Of a stretch of 64,000 nt of DNA, positions 55,126-64,000 are shown one piece after another (the stretch's first letter is position 1; every line of letters begins with the position of its first letter). The notes under the pieces were generated by a model that had not been told where the DNA came from, made no database searches, and saw nothing but the letters and a program-made list of their open reading frames with translations. Source of the stretch: JAJYRX01 sp041655275 (GTDB lineage: Bacteria > Pseudomonadota > Gammaproteobacteria > Burkholderiales > Burkholderiaceae_B); NCBI GenBank assembly GCA_041655275.1, contig JBBAFU010000009.1, positions 62,001 to 126,000 on the forward strand, written 5' to 3'. The position numbers were made by a program, and so were the translations under genes.

Positions 55126-58100
55126 TCACAGCTCGATCCAGAGATCGGCTCGTGGAAAGTACAAGGCCACCTGCGCGGGCCGGCCATCGAGCGCACTGAC
55201 ATGGCGCCGGTACCGCTCGAGCTGGTCGGCATGCAGCGTGCGCATGCGCCGCTCGAACCGCTGCGGATCCTCATCTGCTGCGGGACACCCAGTTTTATAG
55301 TCGACGATCAGCCAGTCCTGCGCACGCGATACGGCCAGGTCGATGATGGACACCCTGCCATCGAGCCCCAGCAGCGACCACTCACGAAACGCCGCGGGAC
55401 CCATACCCAGGAGCCAGCGGCCGCGCTCGCTCGAAAGGGTGGCCGAGAGGGTGTGGTGCAGGACACCCACAGCGCCCTCGAGCCCGGCCGCAGAGATGCC
55501 CGCCCGCCCCAGCTGGCGCGCCAGGACCGGCCGCAACGTATCGAGGCGCTCCAAAGACCAGGCCTGCAGGCCGTCTCGCCCCATGCGCTCCAGCCAGGCA
55601 TGCGCCACCGTCCCCAGCACACGATCCATCGCCCCGGCATCGTCGCCCGACCATGCCATTGCTGTTGGCAGGGGTGCCGTCTCCGGTACATCATGCGCCA
55701 CCGGCTCCGGCATGGGGCCGACGGGTCGGCAGAGCAGCTGTGGCGTCAGGCGCTGTCCGGTCACAGGCGCAACCGGCGGGATTTCCTCCCAGGCCGGCGT
55801 TTCGGGCAGTACCAGCTGATCCCAGATGCGCCCGAGCAGGGTCCCGGCCCCCGGAGCGCGGGCCGCCCCGTTCTCATCGACCAGGACGCCGGCGACAATG
55901 TGCAGATCACGACGTGCACGCGTCATGGCCACATAGAGCAGGCGTTCGTTCTCATAGGCCGTGCGCTCGCTCTCCCGCCGGCTCAGATAGGTGCTGATGG
56001 GGTCATTGCCCTCCTCAATGCTGCGCTTTACCGGACCGAGCAACAGGCGCTCCTCGCTTTGCTCGAACCGGATCAGCGGCTGGGTGTCCCCCCGTCGCGA
56101 CAGCTCCAGGCCCATGAGAATGACCGACTCGAACTCCAGACCCTTGGCCTTATGGATGGTCATGACCTCGATGGCCGGACCGCCATCAACGGCAGCGGCA
56201 CGCAGGTCCGCCAGATGAAACTCCAGTTCGGCGGGATTCAGTCCGCCCCAGGGGGCCAGACGCTCGACGAGGGCAAACACCTGCTCGACGTCCGCCCAGT
56301 CCGCCTCGTCCCGGCACAACCCGGGCCCGCCCAGGGCGCGCCAGCGGCGCTCGAGCCGCGCCGCGAACGGCACGCCACCGGAATGGGCACCGTCGTCAAG
56401 CAGCACATTGGCGGCCTGGGCAAGCACCGACGCTTCCGACGCCGTCATTGCATCGGCCGGCAGGGCGCCGTCCGCGCGCCACTTGCGCAGCAACTGCGGT
56501 ACTGGACACCCATGATCCGCACCAAACAGCGCATGCAGGGCAGACAGTCGCACACCGCACAATGGCGAGCGCAGGACGGATAGCCATGCCAGCCGATCGC
56601 CGGGGTGCGCCAGCGCCCGCGCCAGCTGCACCAGATCGACCACCGGCATGCGCTGGTCGAGCCGGTCCAGCTCGACCGCCCGGCACGGCAGGCCTTCGGT
56701 TTGCAGCCGCTGCACGACATCACCCAGATGGCTGCGCGCACCCACGAGGATGGCAACGGGATTGTGGCTGTCCCGATGCCGCTCGAGTGCCTCGGCAGCA
56801 AGCGTGACCACCTGACGGGTGATGTGGGTGTCCATTCGCGCGCGAGCCGAACCTTCCCTGCGTCGCCACACCGGATGGAAATGGACCTTGCCTATCTGGC
56901 GTTCCTCCCAATAGGCGACCGACGGCGAGTACCGTATGGCACCCAGGCCGGCATGGTCGACCGACGGGAATACCGTTGAGAAGATGCGGTTGATATCTGC
57001 GACCAGGCTGGCGTCGGAGCGAAAGTTGTTGGTCAGTTCGAGCGATTCCAGGTGCAGGTGGCCCACGCCATGCCGGCGCGCAGACAGGAAGAGTCCCACC
57101 TCCGCCTTGCGAAAGCGATAGATGGACTGCATCGGATCACCGACCAGAAAAAGCGTACGCCCGTCGCCCGGCGACCAGCCTGTCGTCAGGATCTCGAGCA
57201 GACCGATCTGGGCCTGACTGGTGTCCTGAAACTCATCGAGCAGGATGTGCGACAGTGCATTGTCGAGCCGCAACAGCAGGTCCGAAGGCAGATCGGGCGC
57301 ACCCAGCGCCTGGCGCGCCCTTTGTGCCACCTCGATGAAATCAATCTCGCCATGATCGCGAAAGACGAGCTGCAATTGCGCCGCAAGCACGACGAGAACA
57401 CGCAGCAGGGTAAGCAGAACCTCGCGCTGAGCCGTACTGTATGTCTGCACCGGCGCACTCACAACACGCGCAAGCGCGTCAATCCAGGGCTCGTCGCCCT
57501 GCCAGGTCTTCAGCCAGTCCACCATATCGGCCTTGACACTGGAATGCGCGACAAAGCCACTGCGTTTGTCGACCGTCTTGCGCAGCCCGCCCCCTTGCTT
57601 GAGCACCGCCGCCGCGAGCGCCTGCCAGCGCACCAGGCTCTCGACCGTACAGTCGAAGGGCCGGCCGTCCCAGTCGGCCAGCGGCGCCAGGCGGTCGGCT
57701 ACCTCTCCCGGGTCCAGCTCGGCATGCGCCTGACGCAAGAGTGGCGCCAGCTGTTGCGCCCAGCCGACAGGCATCATTGCCGAGAGGCGCTCGAGTTCTC
57801 CGATCAGGGCAGCCTCGAGGTTTTTACTCAGCCGATCAAAATCCGCCCCATCACCCAGATAGGGCATCCATTGGTCGCGCGCCGCCAGCATGTCCACCAT
57901 CAGCTGCATCGCGCGCTGTTGGTCCAGATCAAGATGCTTGAGCAGCGCAGCCACGGCCTCATCTTCACCCACTTGTGACAGGGTGGCCAGCGCCGCGGCC
58001 TCATAGTGAAGCTGCGGCGTGGCGGCAATCTGCGGGACGCCCCCCATACCGCTGAGCCATGGCAGGCTGCGCACCAGCTGGCTGCAGAAGGCGTCAATGG

Positions 58101-58455
58101 TGCGCAGACCCAGACGGGCGGGATATTGCAGCAGGTTCCAACCCATCTCCTTATCCCTGCGGGCCGCCGCCTGCGCCAGCTCCCAACTCCGGCGCTCATG
58201 CGGTGACTGCGGGCAGGGACCGTGCGCCGCAGCCAGCTTGTCCAGCACGCGTGCATGCATTTCCGCTGCGGCCTTGCGGGTAAAGGTGATGGCGAGGATT
58301 TCCTCGGGACGGCGCACACGGCCCAGTAACGCGAGGATGCGATCCGACAGCAGCTCGGTCTTGCCGGAGCCTGCCGGTGCCTGGACGATAAAGGACCGTT
58401 CCGGATCAACGGCGGCGACGCGTGCGGCGTGATCAGAGGGTTGTCGCGTTGTCAT
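55126..58455 (-). CDS. AddA-like UvrD/Rep superfamily helicase with C-terminal PD-(D/E)XK nuclease
   Basis: 1109 residues from ATG at 58455 (ATGs at 58470 and 58476 are alternatives). Helicase motifs: I QAPAGSGKTELL near 30, Ia ITFTRKAAAEM near 65, II LLDEFQDTSQAQ near 410, III FLVGDPMQSIYRFR near 445, V/VI IHKAKGLEFESVILMG and YVAMTRARRDLH. The last 70 residues carry a nuclease motif (DLAVSRAQDWLIVDYKTG). Overlaps the partner gene by 23 bp. Expected to process double-strand ends for recombination; a RecBCD/AddAB equivalent. Dense in the GGGTGTCC word. Confidence 0.88.
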   Translation of the reverse strand: MTTRQPSDHAARVAAVDPERSFIVQAPAGSGKTELLSDRILALLGRVRRPEEILAITFTRKAAAEMHARVLDKLAAAHGPCPQSPHERRSWELAQAAARRDKEMGWNLLQYPARLGLRTIDAFCSQLVRSLPWLSGMGGVPQIAATPQLHYEAAALATLSQVGEDEAVAALLKHLDLDQQRAMQLMVDMLAARDQWMPYLGDGADFDRLSKNLEAALIGELERLSAMMPVGWAQQLAPLLRQAHAELDPGEVADRLAPLADWDGRPFDCTVESLVRWQALAAAVLKQGGGLRKTVDKRSGFVAHSSVKADMVDWLKTWQGDEPWIDALARVVSAPVQTYSTAQREVLLTLLRVLVVLAAQLQLVFRDHGEIDFIEVAQRARQALGAPDLPSDLLLRLDNALSHILLDEFQDTSQAQIGLLEILTTGWSPGDGRTLFLVGDPMQSIYRFRKAEVGLFLSARRHGVGHLHLESLELTNNFRSDASLVADINRIFSTVFPSVDHAGLGAIRYSPSVAYWEERQIGKVHFHPVWRRREGSARARMDTHITRQVVTLAAEALERHRDSHNPVAILVGARSHLGDVVQRLQTEGLPCRAVELDRLDQRMPVVDLVQLARALAHPGDRLAWLSVLRSPLCGVRLSALHALFGADHGCPVPQLLRKWRADGALPADAMTASEASVLAQAANVLLDDGAHSGGVPFAARLERRWRALGGPGLCRDEADWADVEQVFALVERLAPWGGLNPAELEFHLADLRAAAVDGGPAIEVMTIHKAKGLEFESVILMGLELSRRGDTQPLIRFEQSEERLLLGPVKRSIEEGNDPISTYLSRRESERTAYENERLLYVAMTRARRDLHIVAGVLVDENGAARAPGAGTLLGRIWDQLVLPETPAWEEIPPVAPVTGQRLTPQLLCRPVGPMPEPVAHDVPETAPLPTAMAWSGDDAGAMDRVLGTVAHAWLERMGRDGLQAWSLERLDTLRPVLARQLGRAGISAAGLEGAVGVLHHTLSATLSSERGRWLLGMGPAAFREWSLLGLDGRVSIIDLAVSRAQDWLIVDYKTGCPAADEDPQRFERRMRTLHADQLERYRRHVSALDGRPAQVALYFPRADLWIEL

Positions 58456-61117
58456 TGCTATCGTCTTCATCCTCATTGGAAGCCTGACTCAGGCGCAGAA
58501 AGGGCAGCACGTCGCAATAGCGCAGGTCTGCCAGGTCCTGAATCTGGTTGGCGGCATGACCACCGGCAAACTCGGCGGCCAGCTTACCGATCGCCGTGCG
58601 CCAGTGCTGCAGGACAGCCATCCAGCTCATACCGGCAAACGGCCTGGAATCCTCCGGCCTGGACAGACCGTCCAGACCGACATCGGTCTGGGCAAGGCCA
58701 TGGGTGTCCACCTGGCGCGCATGCAGACGCACGAGCGCGAGCGCTGCAATGTCATCCGTCGACTGCGAGGCGCGACTCGCATATACGGGAAGTTGCAATT
58801 CGATCGGCCGTTCCCGGGCCCAGGAACCATAGGGCTGCGGCGTGCTGCCGCCCGTCTTGTAATCGATGATGACCAGCCGGCCATCCTCCTCCATACGATC
58901 GATGCGGTCGATACGCAAATCCAGCGAGAGCCCCGCCTGCGACCAGGACTCACGCTGCTCCAGCGCCACGATCCGAAACGGCGGACGGGCGAGCTCGATA
59001 CTCAGCCAGCGCGACACCACATCTTCGGCACGCTCCTCCTCAAGGGCGCGCAGCACAGGATCAAGCGAAGTGAGCCACTCGCCGGCGGCTTGCTGTATGG
59101 CGCTACGCAACTGGACACCCATGCCGCCCTGCTCACGCAGAGTGTGCAACGCCGTCTGATCCGGGAGTGCCTGCCAGAACAGTTCCATGACCCGATGCAG
59201 GAACAGACCACGCATGTTCTGGTCGGTCTGTCGCGCATAATCCGGCAACGCCCGGGCACCCAGCCGGTAGCGGGCAAAAGCCCACAGCGGGTTGCGCGCC
59301 TGGGTGTCCAGTACCGCAATGCCCCCGCGCACGCGCTCGCCGGGCACAAGCGCCGGACCGGCGTCATCGGACACCCACGCCATCTCTCGTCCGCCGCCTT
59401 GCTCCGCCGGAGGACTATGCGCCTCGACCGCAAAGCCCGCAAGCAGGGGACTGGGCCGCAGATTGCGATCACCCTCGAATGCCGCATGGCTTACACGGAT
59501 TTCTGGCGCTGCGCCACGCAAGGTCTGAAAGATCTGCTGTGCCCAAAGCAGCTCACGCTCCGGCGTCGAGCGCGGCGCACCTGCCCTGCGCAACGCCGAT
59601 GAAGGCAGCAGCGGGTTCGGGCTGGGAGCGGCCGGCAAGGCCTCATCCGTCAAACCCAGGATCCAGATGCCGTCCCACTGACCGCCTTCGGCTTCGAGCA
59701 GGCCCAGCACATCGAGCCGCGCATCCGGATCCCGCTGTGGCTGAAAACGCGTCTGCCGTGCAAGCTGGGTCATGAGGCGGCAGGCACTGGAAAAATCCGT
59801 GTTGTCTGCAAGCACTGCCTGCGTTGCCAGGCGATCCAGCATACTGTCGAATGCCTGCAGGGACTGATAAGCCGCACTGTCCACGGCCCGCTCTCCGGGA
59901 AACCCCAGCAACTGCAAGGCATGGCGAATATGCGAGACGTGACGGTCCAGAGTGTCGCGCTCGAGACGGGACACCCACTCGAACGCACCCTCCCAGGCCC
60001 GGGCCAGCAAAGGCAGGCCCTGCTCCAACGCACTCGCGAACTGTGCCGGTGTCAGCTCGACCGCCCCGTCGTGACGCCAGCGCGCATCCAGCATCGCTCG
60101 CTCCGACGCTTCGGTGAGGTCGCCCGCGCAAGCTCCCGCCATCAGGGCAGCACCTGCCTCTGCTGCCGGCATGGGTGTCCCGCGACGCGATTGTGCCAGG
60201 ATACGCAGCCAGTTCAAGGCGGCACGAACCAGCGGCCAGTCCGCCAATGCAGGCGCCAGCCCGACGTTGAACGCCAATCCCTGTGCACCGAGCTCGCGAT
60301 CCAGCACGCGATGCACGAAAGGCAGGTCGGCCTCCAGATCCGGCGCAAGAATTGCAAACCGGCCTTGCGGATCGGCCTGCAGCCTTGCTTGCGCCCACTG
60401 GACAGCCAGGCGCCACTCCGTCACTGCGTCACGCGCCTGAACACAGACGAGGTTCTCCGGAGGAGCGGCAACGTGGGTGTCCTGCAGCTGGCAGACCTCC
60501 ACCCCCTGCCGCCGCATGGCCTCGAGCAGGCGATGCGCACGCGGTGCCAGTTCGGAAAACCCGGCGAGCACCAGCGTATGCATGGACGGCGCCAGACGTC
60601 CCTCGTCCATGGCACGGCAAACCTTGGCCAGCGTGCGATTGTCATCGTCCAGATCCAGCGCAGCAAGTCGCACAGAATACGCCTCGCGCCACAGGAGGAA
60701 GCGCTCGTGGTCCGGCGTGATCTCGTCCTCGCGCACCACAATTTCCCAATCGTCCATCAATCGATCGGCGTCGGCCGCGAAGCGGGCTGCCTGGACAGTG
60801 TCCAGCAACATCCGGTTCGCCTCGATCGACTCGATCACCTCGCGCCAGAGCAACTGGCTGCCGAAATGATCCACTGCATGCCCGGCCAGGCGGCAATCCG
60901 TTGAAAACGAGTAGCTCGCGGCCAATTCGCCCAGCCAGGCCGTGAACGGCACGATGCGGGGGATGGCCATGACCGGACTGCCGGCATCCAGACGGGAGAA
61001 CAGGCGCGCCAGTACGCGACGCGCATGGCGGTTGTTGACACTGAGCACGAGCGTCTCTTCAGCGGGCAAGCGGGCGAAATGCTCGAAATCCAGCATCGGT
61101 GCGGGGAAGGGCTGCAT
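58433..61117 (-). CDS. AddB-like DNA repair nuclease (PD-(D/E)XK family)
   Basis: 894 residues from ATG at 61117, preceded by GGAG; a GTG nine bases upstream is in frame. Matches the family annotated as probable DNA repair protein in beta-proteobacteria, which pairs with the UvrD-like gene that follows. The N-terminal two thirds is an inactive helicase-like scaffold (no clear Walker A); the C-terminal part has the nuclease signature LRIDRIDRMEEDGRLVIIDYKTG near 765. The last residues are very acidic (NEDEDDSNDN). Translationally coupled with the helicase gene. Confidence 0.85.
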   Translation of the reverse strand: MQPFPAPMLDFEHFARLPAEETLVLSVNNRHARRVLARLFSRLDAGSPVMAIPRIVPFTAWLGELAASYSFSTDCRLAGHAVDHFGSQLLWREVIESIEANRMLLDTVQAARFAADADRLMDDWEIVVREDEITPDHERFLLWREAYSVRLAALDLDDDNRTLAKVCRAMDEGRLAPSMHTLVLAGFSELAPRAHRLLEAMRRQGVEVCQLQDTHVAAPPENLVCVQARDAVTEWRLAVQWAQARLQADPQGRFAILAPDLEADLPFVHRVLDRELGAQGLAFNVGLAPALADWPLVRAALNWLRILAQSRRGTPMPAAEAGAALMAGACAGDLTEASERAMLDARWRHDGAVELTPAQFASALEQGLPLLARAWEGAFEWVSRLERDTLDRHVSHIRHALQLLGFPGERAVDSAAYQSLQAFDSMLDRLATQAVLADNTDFSSACRLMTQLARQTRFQPQRDPDARLDVLGLLEAEGGQWDGIWILGLTDEALPAAPSPNPLLPSSALRRAGAPRSTPERELLWAQQIFQTLRGAAPEIRVSHAAFEGDRNLRPSPLLAGFAVEAHSPPAEQGGGREMAWVSDDAGPALVPGERVRGGIAVLDTQARNPLWAFARYRLGARALPDYARQTDQNMRGLFLHRVMELFWQALPDQTALHTLREQGGMGVQLRSAIQQAAGEWLTSLDPVLRALEEERAEDVVSRWLSIELARPPFRIVALEQRESWSQAGLSLDLRIDRIDRMEEDGRLVIIDYKTGGSTPQPYGSWARERPIELQLPVYASRASQSTDDIAALALVRLHARQVDTHGLAQTDVGLDGLSRPEDSRPFAGMSWMAVLQHWRTAIGKLAAEFAGGHAANQIQDLADLRYCDVLPFLRLSQASNEDEDDSNDNATTL

Positions 61118-61224
61118 GGGCTCCACGGATTACCCCTGAGCTGATGAAAGTTCGCAGTCCATTCTAACCAAGAGGTCCGCCTTTATACTGGGAGGCGCTT
61201 GAACATCCCCGAGGTTGAGACACC

Positions 61225-62115
61225 ATGTCCCGACAAGCCGATCCAGATTCACATGCATCTGCCCCCCTGTCGTCTCCGGCGCTGGAACTGCATGCCAGTC
61301 TCAGCCTGGGCACGGACAGCCGGCATTGGGGAAACCCGCGACGCATGGCCTTGCTCAGGGCAATCGATGAGGAAGGATCGATCAGTGCCGGCGCCCGAAA
61401 GATCGGCCTGAGCTACAAGGCGGCCTGGGATGCGGTCGACGCCATGAACACACTTGCGGGCGAAGATCTGGTCGAACGCAGTGCCGGCGGACATCGGGGT
61501 GGCGGCGCGCGGCTGACCCCCCGGGCGCACGCCCTGCTGGAGCTCTACCTGAGCCTCGACCAGGCGCACGAACGCTTCCTCGGCCAACTGGCCGCATTGG
61601 CGCAGGAAGCGGCGCCGGACCTCGACCTCATCCGCCACCTCATGGCGTCGGACACTGTGCAGAACAAACTCAGAGGCGTCGTCACGCGCATACTTGCAGA
61701 CAGCGTCACACCAGGCGTTGTCGTGCGCATCGACGGGACAACCGAAATCGTCGCGCAGCCCGACGCCCGCGCGACCCGCGAGCTGGACCTGAGCCCGGGT
61801 CGCAGCGTCCTGCTGTTCATCGATGCGGCTGCCATCGTCATCGGCCTGGCCGGCAGCACGGAGCAGCTCTCTGCACGCAACCAGATCGACGGCGAGGTGG
61901 GCTACATCCATCAGGACACCCTCGGTAACCAGATCGGTATCCATCTGCCGGGAGGCCAGACGCTGATCAGCCTGATCACGCCGGAAAGCATCCAATCATT
62001 GGGACTTGAACCCGGGAGCCGGGTTCGCGCCATCTTCAAGGCATCGGCAGTGACGCTGGGACGGGATGCTCAGGCAGACAGCGGGTCGGACAGCTCGGAG
62101 GGCGCGCAGACATGA
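61225..62115 (+). CDS. modE: Molybdate-responsive regulator ModE
   Basis: 296 residues. N-terminal winged helix of the ModE type (LLRAIDEEGSISAGARKIGLSYKAAWDAVDAMN at about 50-82, then GGGARLTPRA) and two Mop/TOBE molybdate-binding repeats from about 135 (LRGVVTRI...; SARNQIDGEVGYI...). Represses molybdate uptake genes when Mo is sufficient. Diverges from the addB-like gene; its last 46 bp overlap the end of modC on the other strand. Confidence 0.93.
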   Translation: MSRQADPDSHASAPLSSPALELHASLSLGTDSRHWGNPRRMALLRAIDEEGSISAGARKIGLSYKAAWDAVDAMNTLAGEDLVERSAGGHRGGGARLTPRAHALLELYLSLDQAHERFLGQLAALAQEAAPDLDLIRHLMASDTVQNKLRGVVTRILADSVTPGVVVRIDGTTEIVAQPDARATRELDLSPGRSVLLFIDAAAIVIGLAGSTEQLSARNQIDGEVGYIHQDTLGNQIGIHLPGGQTLISLITPESIQSLGLEPGSRVRAIFKASAVTLGRDAQADSGSDSSEGAQT

Positions 62116-62774
62116 GTGATCCGGCCGTCCTCCATGCAGAACACCTCATCGGCCAGGATCTGAACATCCTGAGGGTCATGCGTGATGAGTACCGATGGCA
62201 GATCGAGCTCCTCCTGCAGACGTCCCAGAGCCTCCCGGACCTGACGGCGCAGCGGGATATCCAGCGCAGCCAGCGGTTCGTCCAGCACCAGCATTCGAGG
62301 CCCGATCACCAGCGCGCGCGCCAGGGCGGCACGCTGGCGCTGGCCGCCGGAGATCTCGCCGGGGTAATGGTGCAGGACACCCACAAGCCCCAGCGTGTCC
62401 ACCCAATGCATGGCCTGATCCGGCAAGCGGGTTGACCGTGCCGGATTGAAACAGCCGCGCTTCAGTCCGAACGCGATGTTCTGGGCGATTGTCAGGTGCG
62501 GAAACAAGGCGTAGTCCTGCGCCAGATAGGCGATCTTGCGCTGTTGAGGGGCCAGGCAGTGATTCGCATCGGTGTCCAGAAACAATGCCTCGCCGACAGC
62601 CACCCGTCCTTCCCGGGGTCGTATCAGCCCCGCAATCACCCCCGCACTCAATGACTTGCCGGCACCCGATGGGCCAAACAGAGCAATGCGCTGGCGTGTC
62701 GCGCGCAGGTGGACATCCAGGGTGAACGCCCGACCACCCGCCCTGAACGTATGCGCGCAATCCAGCGCTATCAT
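62070..62774 (-). CDS. modC: Molybdate ABC transporter ATPase ModC, short form
   Basis: 234 residues from ATG at 62774, overlapping the modB stop by 4 bp. Walker A GPSGAGKS near 36, signature ISGGQRQR near 136, Walker B MLVLDEPLAALD near 157, switch His ITHDPQD. It ends right after the ABC domain, so the C-terminal Mop/TOBE molybdate sensor of the usual 350-residue ModC is absent. Its 3' end is read through antisense by modE. Confidence 0.9.
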   Translation of the reverse strand: MIALDCAHTFRAGGRAFTLDVHLRATRQRIALFGPSGAGKSLSAGVIAGLIRPREGRVAVGEALFLDTDANHCLAPQQRKIAYLAQDYALFPHLTIAQNIAFGLKRGCFNPARSTRLPDQAMHWVDTLGLVGVLHHYPGEISGGQRQRAALARALVIGPRMLVLDEPLAALDIPLRRQVREALGRLQEELDLPSVLITHDPQDVQILADEVFCMEDGRITHVCAPSELSDPLSA

Positions 62775-63454
62775 TGCCTTCGCCCCATGCGGATATGCCG
62801 GGGGGACAGCCAGCGCGCGCCCCACAACGCAGCAATACACGTCACAGAAGCCAGAGCGACCAGAAAGTTGGCCGTCGCATCCTCCCCCTGCTGCACCGCC
62901 TCGTAGATGGCGATGGACAGGGTCTGGGTACGTCCCGGAATACTGCCGGCCACCATCAGGGTTGCGCCGAACTCGCCCAGCGCGCGGGCGAACGCCAGCA
63001 GGACACCCGCGAGAATGCCGCGTGCCGCCAGGGGCAGGCTCACACGGCACCAGACACCCCAGTTGCTCACACCCAGCAGGCGGGCGGCGTCCTCGAGATG
63101 GGTGTCCACTTCCTCGAACGCGGCACGCGCACCTTTGAGTACCAGTGGAAACGCGACGATGGCAGCCGCGACGACGGCGCCCTGCCACGTAAATACCAGC
63201 TCCACACCCCACGCGGCCAGATATTCACCCAGCCAGCCACGCCGTCCCAGCAGGACCAGAAGGTAGTAGCCAATGACTGTTGGCGGCAGTACGAGTGGCA
63301 GCGTCAACACCGCATCCACCATGTCGGCGAGTGCGCTGCGCCAGCGGGACAGAAACCAGGCCGCCGTCACCCCGGTTACGGTCGCGATGATCGTCGCCCA
63401 GGCTGCAACCTTGAGCGAAAGCATCAAGGGCATCATCCAGGCGTGCGTTGCCAT
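62771..63454 (-). CDS. modB: Molybdate ABC transporter permease ModB
   Basis: 227 residues from ATG at 63454; a longer upstream reading lies in modA. Five to six helices; LPLVLPPTVIGYYLLVLLGRRGWLG near 50 and the coupling loop ARLLGVSNWGVWCRVSLPLA near 125, then ALGEFGATLMVAGSIPGRTQTL are ModB signatures. One base separates it from modA. Confidence 0.93.
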   Translation of the reverse strand: MATHAWMMPLMLSLKVAAWATIIATVTGVTAAWFLSRWRSALADMVDAVLTLPLVLPPTVIGYYLLVLLGRRGWLGEYLAAWGVELVFTWQGAVVAAAIVAFPLVLKGARAAFEEVDTHLEDAARLLGVSNWGVWCRVSLPLAARGILAGVLLAFARALGEFGATLMVAGSIPGRTQTLSIAIYEAVQQGEDATANFLVALASVTCIAALWGARWLSPRHIRMGRRQ

Positions 63455-63455
63455 C

Positions 63456-64000
63456 TCAGGGGGCTCCAAACCCGTGGCGCTCCAGCACGGCCCGACCGGC
63501 AGGCGAGCGGATGTAATCGAGCAGCGCAGCCGCCTGCGGACTGCGCCCGTGACGTGCAACCAGACCGATGGGATAGAGGATTTCCTGCGGTAACGCCAGC
63601 GTCTGCACCACACGGACGCGATCGGCCACGAGAGCGGCATCGGTACCGAACACAAAGCCGGCATCCACTTCAGCCCGCACGACATAATCCAGCACCTGGC
63701 GCACATTCTGCCCAAGAATGAAGCGGTCACTCAACGTATCCCACTGGTCCGTCTGCTGGAGTGCCGCCCTCGCATAACGCCCCGCCGGCACGCTGGCTGG
63801 ATTGCCCAATGCGATGCGACGTGTGGCTGGACCCGAGAGATCGGCGACGCTGGCTGTCCCGTCATCCTCGATCGGGACGATCAGCACCAGACTATTACGC
63901 GCGAAATCCTGACGGCTACCCTGTTCGATGAGCCCCGCCTGCTCCGCCTTTTCCATCGCAACCGCATCCGCAGATGCAAAAATATCCACCGGCGCACCAT
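63456..64000 (-). CDS. modA: Periplasmic molybdate-binding protein ModA (partial, N-terminus outside window)
   Basis: 181 codons are visible, open to the window end; about 65-75 N-terminal residues including the signal peptide lie outside. Typical ModA stretches: GAPVDIFASADAVAMEKAEQAGL, NSLVLIVP, ALGNPASVPAGRYAR, VLDYVVRAEVDAGFVFGTDA. Binds molybdate or tungstate and hands it to ModB. First gene of modABC; any molybdate promoter or Moco element lies beyond the window. Confidence 0.92.
   Translation of the reverse strand, partial: GAPVDIFASADAVAMEKAEQAGLIEQGSRQDFARNSLVLIVPIEDDGTASVADLSGPATRRIALGNPASVPAGRYARAALQQTDQWDTLSDRFILGQNVRQVLDYVVRAEVDAGFVFGTDAALVADRVRVVQTLALPQEILYPIGLVARHGRSPQAAALLDYIRSPAGRAVLERHGFGAP

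Larger units (their letters stand above)
55283..63107. repeat. Cluster of the dispersed word GGGTGTCC (mostly TGGGTGTCC)
   Basis: By eye, 17 copies of GGGTGTCC or its complement start at 55283, 55348, 55461, 56082, 56504, 56826, 58702, 59113, 59302, 59369, 59969, 60173, 60475, 61914, 62375, 63001 and 63100. Both orientations are about equally common and copies fall in all codon frames (for example GlyThrPro, AspThrHis, TrpValSer, GlyValGln). Some 13 more lie elsewhere in the window, 11 of these at 25.5-35.1 kb. Base T precedes most copies. Confidence 0.75.

Noticed and set aside
55283..63107. GGGTGTCC as a Chi site
   Set aside because: Orientation is balanced and density is very uneven; Chi sites usually show strand bias along the replichore. 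Not excluded, but uptake-type signals fit better.

Overview
This window is chromosomal DNA from a GC-rich betaproteobacterium, most likely order Burkholderiales, family Alcaligenaceae (Bordetella/Castellaniella-like). The inference rests on the housekeeping order (carA-carB, greA, yhbY, rlmE, ftsH, folP, glmM; pstSCAB beside ppk and ppx; ffs-dnaX-ybaB-recR) and on the style of the proteins; no rRNA or species marker is present. Genes are densely packed, often with 4-bp ATGA overlaps. I see no insertion sequence, prophage, CRISPR array or integrase.

Layout. (1) 1-13.6 kb is accessory metabolism: a truncated IlvD/Edd dehydratase with palindromic promoter sites, tRNA-Arg plus the membrane protein TrhA, a TerC-family protein, tRNA-Pro, then an uptake/catabolic operon (DUF1445 hydro-lyase, TRAP transporter, DUF2848 protein, amidase), a LysR regulator, methylmalonate-semialdehyde dehydrogenase and MTA/SAH nucleosidase. 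(2) 13.7-21.6 kb handles phosphate: pstSCAB behind a three-repeat PhoB box, and divergent ppk and ppx. (3) 21.6-34.3 kb is a cyclohexanecarboxylate (alicyclic acid) degradation island: a MarR repressor like BadR, divergent from a ten-plus-gene run badH-badI-aliB-aliA-badK-badJ and a complete branched-chain-type ABC importer. Together they would import an alicyclic acid, make its CoA ester, oxidise the ring and cleave it to pimeloyl-CoA. (4) 34.4-48.2 kb is housekeeping: selU, glmM, folP, ftsH, rlmE, yhbY, greA, uraA, carB, carA, tal. (5) 48.2-52.3 kb is a CoA-transferase plus second TRAP transporter. (6) 52.3-61.1 kb holds recR, ybaB, dnaX, the 4.5S SRP RNA and an AddAB-like helicase/nuclease pair. 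(7) 61.2-64 kb is molybdate control and uptake: modE convergent on modABC (modA cut by the window end).

The most notable observations are: a CarA whose glutaminase site is gone (catalytic Cys replaced by Gly, catalytic His by Gln) although the gene is intact and paired with a full CarB; a dispersed 8-9 base word, GGGTGTCC usually preceded by T, that I count about 30 times in the window, 17 of them within 7.8 kb over the helicase/nuclease and mod genes, in both orientations and all reading frames, as a DNA uptake or recombination signal would behave; and an intrinsic terminator in the greA leader reminiscent of the GraL arrangement of E. coli.
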